Positions 1 through 6,706 of a DNA stretch of 64,000 bases are shown here, in pieces. Source of the stretch: Variovorax paradoxus B4 (GTDB taxonomy: Bacteria; Pseudomonadota; Gammaproteobacteria; Burkholderiales; Burkholderiaceae_C); NCBI RefSeq assembly GCF_000463015.1, contig NC_022247.1:4464001-4528000 (forward strand), in the 5' to 3' direction. Position 1 is the first letter of the stretch, and each line of letters starts with the position of its first letter. The notes beneath the pieces were generated by a model that saw nothing but the letters and a program-made list of their open reading frames with translations, did not search any database and was not told the DNA's origin. The position numbers were made by a program, and so were the translations under genes.

Positions 1-699
1 GTGGGGCGTCAGCGCGAAAAGGCGCTCGCCGATCTGGTCCATCACGCCGTCGTAGCGGCTGTAGGCGGCCGCGGTGGCCGCGTCGGCCGGCTTGCCCGCG
101 CTCGGGAAGTGGTCGGTGCCCTGGGTGAACGCGCCGGGCACGACGATCGAGGTCTCGATGCCGAAGCGCGCGATCTCGTAGGCCAGCGTCACGGCCAGCG
201 AATCCATTGCCGCCTTGGCCGCGCCGTAGGGCCCAATGAACGGCGGGAAGCCGCCCCTGGTGGTGGTGCTGCCGATCCACAGCATCAGGCCGGACTCCTG
301 CCTTCGAAGGTACGGCAGCACCGCGCGGTTCACGCGCTGCGCGCCAAGCACGTTGGTGTCGAACACTTTCGCGATCTCTTCGGGCGTGAAGGCTTCGGTC
401 GGCCCGACCACCAAGTGGCCGGCGTTCTGCATCACCACGTCGATGTGGCCCTGCTCGCGAACGATGGTGGCCGCGGCGGCATCGGCCGACGCCTGCGAGA
501 GCACGTCGAGTTCGAGCGGATGCAGCTGCAGGCCCTTGGCCGCCGCATGGCTGCGCATCTCGGCGGCGCGGCCACAGTTGCGGCCCGCGATGTCGCGCAT
601 CGACGCGTAGACCACGTGGCCGGCTTCGGCCAGGGATCGGGCGCTGAGCTTGCCGATGCCGGTGCCCGCGCCGGTGACGAGGATGATCTGCTTTTGCAT
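1..699 (-). CDS. SDR family oxidoreductase (3' part outside window)
   Basis: Short-chain dehydrogenase/reductase, an NAD(P)-dependent cytosolic enzyme of unknown substrate. The ATG lies at 697-699 and the frame stays open to base 1, giving 233 codons; the C-terminus is missing. The glycine-rich cofactor loop TGAGTGIG is at residues 9-16, followed by the structural motif QNAGH (usual form NNAG, first Asn replaced by Gln) and the catalytic YGAAK (YxxxK). It lies just downstream of a second SDR gene on the same strand (start 1475), so the pair are probably co-transcribed and controlled by the divergent LysR gene at 1604. The family is certain, the substrate cannot be told. Confidence 0.9.
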   Translation of the reverse strand, partial: MQKQIILVTGAGTGIGKLSARSLAEAGHVVYASMRDIAGRNCGRAAEMRSHAAAKGLQLHPLELDVLSQASADAAAATIVREQGHIDVVMQNAGHLVVGPTEAFTPEEIAKVFDTNVLGAQRVNRAVLPYLRRQESGLMLWIGSTTTRGGFPPFIGPYGAAKAAMDSLAVTLAYEIARFGIETSIVVPGAFTQGTDHFPSAGKPADAATAAAYSRYDGVMDQIGERLFALTPH

Positions 700-731
700 G
701 GTGCTTGGCTCCGGAAGATGGATGAGCGGAC

Positions 732-1475
732 TCAGGCGAGGCCGCCGTTGGCGCGCAGGACCTGGCCATTGACCCAGCCCGCATCGGGGCCGGCCAGGAA
801 GGCCACCACCGAGGCGATGTCCTCCGGCTGGCCGAGGCGCTGCAGCGGCGGCATCTTCGCGAAGGCCTGGACCTGCTCGTCGGTCTTGCCGTCGAGGAAG
901 AGCGAGGTGGCAATGGGGCCGGGCGCCACGGCGTTCACCGTGATGTTGCGGCCGCGCAGCTCCTTGGCGAACACGTGCGTGAAGGCTTCGACCGCCGCCT
1001 TGGTGGCGTTGTAGATCGCGTAGCCGGGCAGGTTCAGCGCGAGCGTGGTGCTCGAGAAGTTGACGGTGCGGCCGCCCTCGTTGAGGCGCGTTGCGGCTTC
1101 GCGCAGCGTGTTGAAGGTGCCGCGCACGTTGATGTCGAAGGCCTGGCCGTAGAGCGCGTCGCTGTGATCGGCCAGCGGCACGGTCTTGAGCACGCCGGCG
1201 TTGTTGACCAGCACGTCGACCTTGCCCAGCTGCGCTTCGACGGTGTCGAACATGGCGCGCACTTCCTCGGCATTGGCCACGTCGGCCTTGACCGCGATGG
1301 CCTTGCCGCCGGCGGCCGTGAGTTCGGCGGCCAGCGCCTCGGCCTGTGCCGAGCCCGAGGCGTAGTTGATGGCAACGGCAAAACCGTCCCTGGCGAGGCG
1401 CTGCGCGACGGCGGCACCGATGCCGCGCGAGGCGCCGGTGACGATGGCGACCCGGGTGTTGCGGGAGGTGGTCAT
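732..1475 (-). CDS. SDR family oxidoreductase
   Basis: A 247-residue classical short-chain dehydrogenase, close to the 3-oxoacyl-ACP reductase (FabG)-like group. It has TGASRGIG for cofactor binding near the N-terminus, NNAG in the middle, a Ser pair in NFSSTT and the catalytic YNATK. An ATG further upstream at 1532 is in frame, but the start at 1475 puts the Rossmann loop at the usual distance from the N-terminus and leaves a normal promoter region. It is divergent from the LysR gene at 1604, the classical arrangement for a regulator and its target. Substrate unknown. Confidence 0.9.
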   Translation of the reverse strand: MTTSRNTRVAIVTGASRGIGAAVAQRLARDGFAVAINYASGSAQAEALAAELTAAGGKAIAVKADVANAEEVRAMFDTVEAQLGKVDVLVNNAGVLKTVPLADHSDALYGQAFDINVRGTFNTLREAATRLNEGGRTVNFSSTTLALNLPGYAIYNATKAAVEAFTHVFAKELRGRNITVNAVAPGPIATSLFLDGKTDEQVQAFAKMPPLQRLGQPEDIASVVAFLAGPDAGWVNGQVLRANGGLA

Positions 1476-1511
1476 GGTGCGATTCCTTTGCAGTGGTTGG
1501 TAGGTGAGACG

Positions 1512-1525
1512 AATGATCGATCGTT
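1512..1525. promoter_or_regulatory. Candidate LysR operator (imperfect palindrome)
   Basis: The 128-bp gap between the divergent SDR (start 1475) and LysR (start 1604) genes holds AATGATCGATCGTT, a 14-bp palindrome with two mismatched positions around a GATCGATC core. It is only 37 bp upstream of the SDR start, where a LysR-type regulator would bind. Inferred from position and symmetry only. Confidence 0.35.
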
Positions 1526-1603
1526 CCATCAAAAAGATAATCCACCTTCAATCGCCAATACAATTCCATTTACTCAAACAATAGGCAACACAGACCCAGC
1601 CCC

Positions 1604-2497
1604 ATGGACCGCTTCCAGGAAATGCAGGCCTTCGTGCGCATCGCCGAACGGCAGAGCTTCACCCAGGCCTCCGAAGACCTGCAGATCCCGCGCGCCACCG
1701 TCACCACCTTGATCAAGCGCATGGAAGAGCGCATCGGCACGCGGCTGCTGGAGCGCACCACCCGCACCGTGCGCCTCACGCAGGACGGCGAGGCCTACTA
1801 CCGCCGCTGCGTGCGGCTGCTGGCCGACATGGAAGAGGCCGAGGGCGCGTTCCGCAACGAGGCACCCAAGGGCCTGCTGCGCGTGAACCTGCAGGGCACG
1901 CTGGCGCGGCATTTCGTGGTGCCGGCGCTGCCCGGCTTCCTGGCGCGCTATCCCGGGCTGGAGTTGCACATCGGCGAGGACGACCGGCTGGTCGACCTCG
2001 TGCGCGAAGGCGTCGACTGCGTGCTGCGCGCGGGCAACCTGCAGGACTCCTCGATGGTCGGGCGGCGCGTCGCGCTGCTGCCGCAGGTCACGGTCGCGAG
2101 CCCCGGCTATCTGGCGCGGCATGGCGAGCCGGACAGCATGGAGGCGCTGGCTTCGCACCGCGCCGTCAACTACGTCTCCAGCGGCACGGGCAAGGTGGTG
2201 CCGCTCGAATTCACGGTCGACGGCCGCGTGACGGCCGTGGACCTGCCTGCCACCGTCTCGGTGACCGGCGCCGACCTCTACACCGGCGCATCCGTCGCGG
2301 GGCTCGGGCTGGTGCAGGTGCCGCGCTACCGCGTGGCCGGCGAACTCGCGGACGGCCGCCTGAAGGTGCTGTTGCCCGGCTTCGCGCCGCCGCCGATGCC
2401 CGTCTCGGTGCTCTACCCGCAGAACCGCCAGCTGTCGTCGCGCGTGCGCGTGTTCACGCAATGGCTGCGCGACATCTTCGAAGCTGCGGAGCCCTGA
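1604..2497 (+). CDS. LysR family transcriptional regulator
   Basis: A 297-residue LysR-type regulator of normal length. The N-terminal winged helix-turn-helix covers about residues 1-60 (FVRIAERQSFTQASEDL then RATVTTLIKRMEERIG, with the typical RLLERTTRTVRLT). A periplasmic-binding-protein-like effector domain follows from about residue 90 to the end. It is divergent from the two SDR genes, so it most likely controls them. The ending WLRDIF is typical of the AaeR/DsdC-like subgroup common in Burkholderiales. The inducer is unknown. Confidence 0.93.
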   Translation: MDRFQEMQAFVRIAERQSFTQASEDLQIPRATVTTLIKRMEERIGTRLLERTTRTVRLTQDGEAYYRRCVRLLADMEEAEGAFRNEAPKGLLRVNLQGTLARHFVVPALPGFLARYPGLELHIGEDDRLVDLVREGVDCVLRAGNLQDSSMVGRRVALLPQVTVASPGYLARHGEPDSMEALASHRAVNYVSSGTGKVVPLEFTVDGRVTAVDLPATVSVTGADLYTGASVAGLGLVQVPRYRVAGELADGRLKVLLPGFAPPPMPVSVLYPQNRQLSSRVRVFTQWLRDIFEAAEP

Positions 2498-2505
2498 CCC
2501 TTGCT

Positions 2506-2629
2506 GTCTTGCTCCCTCCCTTCCGGGGGAGGGTCGGGGTGGGGGCTGGCGGCGTATCAAGCACCGGCGGGGTTGCAAAGGCCGCGTGCCCCCATCCCAG
2601 CCTTCCCCCGGAAGGGGAAGGAGCAAGAC
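2506..2629. repeat. Long inverted repeat between convergent genes (terminator-like)
   Basis: Two arms of about 41 bases, 2506-2546 and 2588-2629, are near-perfect reverse complements separated by about 41 bases. Each arm reads GTCTTGCTCC then a C/T run, TTCCGGGGGA, then a G-rich run. It fills the 139-bp gap between the convergent LysR (ends 2497) and MFS (ends 2637) genes and could end transcription from both sides. A shorter element of similar make-up lies at 50551-50572, also between convergent genes. Confidence 0.75.
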
Positions 2630-2636
2630 ACACCCC

Positions 2637-4160
2637 TCAACAGGCCGATGACTCCAATGCCACCGCGCCCGCTTCAACGTGCGCCTCGCCACGCAGGAAC
2701 ACGAACACCACCAGCGCCGTCAGCACAGTGACGCCGGCCAGCACGCACAGCAGCGTGCCGAAGGCCGCGCCGTAGGCCTGCAACAGCGCCGCGCGGTCCA
2801 CGCCCGGCAACAGTGCAAGGGCCTGCGACAAGTCGCCCGTCGTTACCCGCTGCGCCGCCTGCGACGTCACGCCCGGATGCGCCGGCAGGCGGCCCAGTTG
2901 CAGCATGACCAGCGCCGTCAAACCCGCCCCCACCAGCGCGAGCGCAATGCCCTCGCCCGCCACCCGCACCGTGTTGAAGATGCCCGACGCCATGCCGGCG
3001 CGCTCGCGCGGCACCACGCTCACCGCGAGCCCGTCCATCAGGCCCCAGGGCAATCCGATGCCCGCGCCGATCAGCAGCAACGGCCACGCGATGACGTGCA
3101 GCGGCGTGCCCGGCGCGCAGCGGCTGAGCCAGAACAGCCCCGCCGCGCACACCAGCAGGCCCGCGGCCGAGATCGTGCCCGCCGAGAACCGGTGCGCGAG
3201 CGAGGCCGCGAGCGTCGGCACCACGAGGATCGGCCCCGAGAGCGCGAACATGAAGCTGCCCGCCTCCAGCGCGCTGCGCCCCTCCAGCCCGATGAAGCGG
3301 ATCGGCAGCAACACCAGCAGCACCACGAAGCCATAGGCCGGCGCTGCGGCCAGCAACTGCACGCCCACGAAGCGCGGAAAGCGGAACAGCGACAGGTCGA
3401 GCATCGGATGCGCCACGCGCCGCTCGATGGCGATGAAGGCCGCGCCCATCAGCACGGCGCCTGCCAGCGCGGCGATCACCCGCGGGCTGCCCCAGCCGCT
3501 GTCGGGCGCCTGCAGCACGCCGAGCGTCAGCAGGCTCAGCGCGCCGGTGAACGTGACCGTGCCCGGCATGTCCAGCCCCATCGCGTCCGGATTGCGCGAC
3601 TCGCGCATGCTCGGCGCCGCAATGCACAGCGCAGCGAGGCTGATCGCGCCGGGGCTCAGCATCACCGACTGCCAGCCGAAGGATTCTGCGAGCCAGCCCG
3701 AGAGGATGGCGCCGCACGACAGCCCCACGCCGAACGAAGTGCCGATCAGGCTGAACGCCCGCGTGCGCGCCGCGCCGTCGAACACCTGCGCCAGTGCCGC
3801 AGTGCCGGCCGCGAAGGCCGCGGCCGACCCCAGCCCCTGCAACCCACGTGCGAGATCGAAGACAACGATGCCGGGCGCGAGCGTCAGCAGCGAACTGCTG
3901 AGCGCAACCACCGCCAGCCCCAGCAGGAAGACACGCTTGCGGCCACAGGCGTCGGCAAGGGCGCCGGCCGCCATCAACGTGGCGCCGAAGCTCAGCATGA
4001 AGGCGTTGGTCACCCAGTTGAGCTGCACCGGGCTGCCGCCCAGCGCATCGCGGATCGCGGGCAGCACCACCGCCGGGCCGGTGAAGCTCAGCGGCATGCC
4101 CAGCGCCGCGAGGCAGACGGCGGCCAGCAGCCAGTTCTTGTTGTGGGAAGGCGAGGACAT
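2637..4160 (-). CDS. MFS transporter, DHA2-like (14-helix) drug exporter
   Basis: A 507-residue major facilitator of the inner membrane, in the size range of 14-helix DHA2 proton-driven exporters (EmrB/QacA type). Many hydrophobic segments are visible. The loop between helices 2 and 3 carries GALADACGRKRVFLLG, matching the family motif GxLaDrxGrkr; NWVTNAFMLSF is a typical DHA2 first-helix region. It is divergent from the LysR gene at 4270, which is its probable regulator, with a 109-bp shared promoter region. The substrate cannot be told; no partner membrane-fusion protein lies nearby. Confidence 0.88.
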   Translation of the reverse strand: MSSPSHNKNWLLAAVCLAALGMPLSFTGPAVVLPAIRDALGGSPVQLNWVTNAFMLSFGATLMAAGALADACGRKRVFLLGLAVVALSSSLLTLAPGIVVFDLARGLQGLGSAAAFAAGTAALAQVFDGAARTRAFSLIGTSFGVGLSCGAILSGWLAESFGWQSVMLSPGAISLAALCIAAPSMRESRNPDAMGLDMPGTVTFTGALSLLTLGVLQAPDSGWGSPRVIAALAGAVLMGAAFIAIERRVAHPMLDLSLFRFPRFVGVQLLAAAPAYGFVVLLVLLPIRFIGLEGRSALEAGSFMFALSGPILVVPTLAASLAHRFSAGTISAAGLLVCAAGLFWLSRCAPGTPLHVIAWPLLLIGAGIGLPWGLMDGLAVSVVPRERAGMASGIFNTVRVAGEGIALALVGAGLTALVMLQLGRLPAHPGVTSQAAQRVTTGDLSQALALLPGVDRAALLQAYGAAFGTLLCVLAGVTVLTALVVFVFLRGEAHVEAGAVALESSAC

Positions 4161-4269
4161 CGAAGGCTTTCACGCAAAAGGAGGACGAAGGCATAGAAGA
4201 TAGAAAGGAATCAATGGAATGAGAATGGCGTCTTCGATCCTCAAACTCCCAACCCAAGGTTGCCAATCC

Positions 4270-5166
4270 ATGGACAGCTTCAGCGGACTCGAATCCTTCG
4301 TGCGGGCGGCCGACCTGCTGAGCTTTGCCAAGGCCGGCCGCCTGCTGGGTATCTCGGCCTCGGCCGTGGGCAAGAACGTTGCGCGGCTCGAACAGCAGTT
4401 GGGCCTCAGGCTTTTCAACCGCACCACGCGGCATGTGCGGCTGACCGAGGAAGGCGCGATGTTCCACGAGCGCTGCCGCCGCATCCTCGACGAGCTCGAC
4501 GATGCGCGCGCGATGATGCAGGACGCCGCAGCGGCCCCGCGCGGCCGCCTGCGCGTGAGCCTGCCGACCATCGGCTACCGCTTCCTGCTGCCGGTGCTGC
4601 CGGCCTTCAAGGCGCGCTATCCCGAGATCGAACTCGACCTCGACTTCAACGACCGGCTGGTCGACGTGATCGCCGAAGGCGTGGACGTGGCGATCCGCAG
4701 CGGCGAGCTGGGCGATTCGCAACTCGTGGCGCGCCGGCTCGGTCCGTTCTGCTTCGTGCTCGTCGCATCTCCGGACTACCTGGCGCGCCACGGCGTGCCA
4801 CAGGTGCCGGCCGACCTCGCGCAGCACAGCTGCCTGCGCTACAAGTTCGTGACCGGCGGCAGGATCGAGGACTGGGACCTGCCGGGCCTGCCCGCGCAGC
4901 TACCGCCCGGCCTCTTGTGCAACAACATGGAAGCCATGCTCGGCGCGGCGGTGGCCGGCCTCGGCGTGGCCTACATGCCCGACTTTCTCGCGCGCGATTC
5001 GCTCTGCCGCGGCGAACTGCAGCGCGTGCTCGAAACGCACCTGGTGCGCCAGGGGCAGTTCTCGGCGCTGTGGCCGTCGAGCCGGCAGCTGTCGCCGAAG
5101 GTGCGGGCCTTCGTGGACTTCGCGAGCGAGCACATGTTCAGGGAAGACTTGCCACCGGTTCGCTGA
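4270..5166 (+). CDS. LysR family transcriptional regulator
   Basis: A 298-residue LysR-type regulator with an N-terminal winged helix (FVRAADLLSFAKAGRLLG, then ASAVGKNVARLEQQLG and RLFNRTTRHVRLTEEG) and a substrate-binding domain ending in AFVDFASEH. An in-frame ATG exists at 4219, but 4270 gives the family-standard MDSFSGLESF start and has AAGG ten bases upstream. It is divergent from the MFS exporter and probably regulates it. Its last 29 bases overlap the end of the convergent ATPase gene. Confidence 0.92.
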   Translation: MDSFSGLESFVRAADLLSFAKAGRLLGISASAVGKNVARLEQQLGLRLFNRTTRHVRLTEEGAMFHERCRRILDELDDARAMMQDAAAAPRGRLRVSLPTIGYRFLLPVLPAFKARYPEIELDLDFNDRLVDVIAEGVDVAIRSGELGDSQLVARRLGPFCFVLVASPDYLARHGVPQVPADLAQHSCLRYKFVTGGRIEDWDLPGLPAQLPPGLLCNNMEAMLGAAVAGLGVAYMPDFLARDSLCRGELQRVLETHLVRQGQFSALWPSSRQLSPKVRAFVDFASEHMFREDLPPVR

Positions 5167-6619
5167 CCTCGCGCGATGGCACCCCGGCACGCGCCGTGCT
5201 CTCCTTTGGCTGCGGCTTCGCGGCCTCGCCTGCCGTCCGGCTCAGCGCGAGCGCCACCTGCAGCGGATAAAGCGTGCGCGCATCGCCCTCGGCCTTGTTG
5301 CTCACGGTGGTGCCGGCGGCTTCGCTCGTGCTGGCCGTGCGCACCGCGTCGGGCCGGTGCACGGGCACCATGAACGGCGAGTGCGTGGTGTAGATGATCT
5401 GGTTGCCGAAATCCTGCTCGAAGTGCGCGAGCAGGTCGGCCTGCGAGCGCGCATGCAGATGCAGGCCGGGCTCGTCCAGCAGCAGGACGGCATCGCCGGC
5501 ACCCTTCGTGTCCGCGAAGAAGGTGACGTAGAACGAGAAGAACCACTGGAAGCCGCGGCTGCGCTCGTCGAGGTTCACTTCCACGTCGTAGGCGCGGTTG
5601 GGGTCGGACACCAGCGTGTCCATGTACGGCCCGTCCAGATTGAAGCGGACCTTGAGCTCGCGGTCCTTCCAGAGCCGGCGGATCTCGGCGGTGACGACGG
5701 AGCCGGCGCGGTTGGCGAGCTGGTTGCGCGTGGCCTGGTCGTTCTTCTCCAGCAGATCCTGCAGCTGCTGCGGATCGAGCCCCGCGACCTTGCAGAGCTT
5801 CTCGAAGTTGCGCTGCTCCGGCGCGGCCTGCCCCCAGCCCTTGCGCGCGAGGTGCTCGGCAATGTTCTGGCGGCCGGGCAGCGCCGGGTACTCGTCCACG
5901 CAGATGAACCGGGGCAGCTTCTGCAGCACCCACTCCTTCGCCCTCGCGAGCGCCGGCGTGTCGTTGGCGATCGAGCGGGCCACCTCCTCGAGCTCGACCA
6001 GCATCTGCTCCTGCTTGTCGCTGAGTTCGGCATCCGCGGCAGCCATGGCCTTGCGCAGCGACTGCAGCGCTGCCACCGCCCCCGCCGACCACCGGATGTA
6101 GTCCGGGCTCAGGATCATCGCGGCGTCGAAGGCGTCGGCCGCCTGCTCCAGCGTCGCACGCGCCTGCTCGGCGAGCTTCTCGGCCGCGGCCTTGACCGCG
6201 GGCACGATCTTGCGCACCTTGCCCTTGATGTCGGACACGTCGAGCGAGAGGTCGCCGAGGCCCTCCAGGCCCGTCCAGCGCGCCGTGCCATAGCCCCGGC
6301 CCGCGGTGACGTGGCGCACGCCGGCCGCGCGCGGAAGGATCTGCGCGAGCTCGGCCCGCTCGCTGTCGTCGAGGCTCCAGCGCGTCGCGACGACGGGCGT
6401 GTCGCCGTGGCATTCCTCCAGGCGGCGGTGCCGCGGAAAGTCCTTGATCGGACTGAGTTCGGCCAGGCCTTCGGCCGGGTTCAGGCTGTGCAATGCGCGC
6501 AGCAGGTTCGATTTGCCGCTGTCATTTCGACCGAGGATCGCCGTGATCTGTGGGGTATCGATGGGGCCGCTGTCGTTGATCGAGCGAAAGTTGGTGATCT
6601 GGAATGACGCCAAGCGCAT
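5138..6619 (-). CDS. AAA family ATPase, OLD/RecF-like
   Basis: A 493-residue ATPase of the OLD/RecF/SMC-like group. N-terminal FQITNFRSIND is the typical start, Walker A is GRNDSGKS at 30-37, the divergent signature ERSRGFQWF is at about 352-360, Walker B LLLDEP is at 379-384 and the H-loop TTHSPF at 411-416. The middle (about 130-320) is a helical insertion. It lacks the C-terminal TOPRIM nuclease domain of true OLD proteins. The gene stands alone between metabolic genes, and a strong hairpin separates it from the gene upstream. Role unknown: DNA maintenance or phage defence would fit the family, but nothing nearby supports either. Base composition resembles its neighbours. Confidence 0.85.
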   Translation of the reverse strand: MRLASFQITNFRSINDSGPIDTPQITAILGRNDSGKSNLLRALHSLNPAEGLAELSPIKDFPRHRRLEECHGDTPVVATRWSLDDSERAELAQILPRAAGVRHVTAGRGYGTARWTGLEGLGDLSLDVSDIKGKVRKIVPAVKAAAEKLAEQARATLEQAADAFDAAMILSPDYIRWSAGAVAALQSLRKAMAAADAELSDKQEQMLVELEEVARSIANDTPALARAKEWVLQKLPRFICVDEYPALPGRQNIAEHLARKGWGQAAPEQRNFEKLCKVAGLDPQQLQDLLEKNDQATRNQLANRAGSVVTAEIRRLWKDRELKVRFNLDGPYMDTLVSDPNRAYDVEVNLDERSRGFQWFFSFYVTFFADTKGAGDAVLLLDEPGLHLHARSQADLLAHFEQDFGNQIIYTTHSPFMVPVHRPDAVRTASTSEAAGTTVSNKAEGDARTLYPLQVALALSRTAGEAAKPQPKESTARAGVPSREVSEPVASLP

Positions 6620-6649
6620 GGAGGGGTTTTCTTCTCATCGAATGATTGC

Positions 6650-6682
6650 AGGGCCGGGGAATGTATTGCATTCCCCGGCCCT
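6650..6682. terminator. Strong hairpin between ABC permease and ATPase genes
   Basis: A perfect 14-bp stem (AGGGCCGGGGAATG, 6650-6663, pairing with 6669-6682) encloses a 5-base loop. It lies in the 87-bp gap downstream of the permease (ends 6707) and 31 bp upstream of the ATPase start (6619). No long T-run follows on either strand, so it may be a weak terminator or an mRNA-stabilising hairpin. Confidence 0.7.
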
Positions 6683-6706
6683 CTTCGCCCCCATGGAAAG
6701 AAAAAT

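Noticed and set aside
2679..4196. Long plus-strand open frame over the MFS gene
   Set aside because: Arg/Gln/His-rich product without recognisable domain; the minus frame encodes a clear 14-helix transporter.
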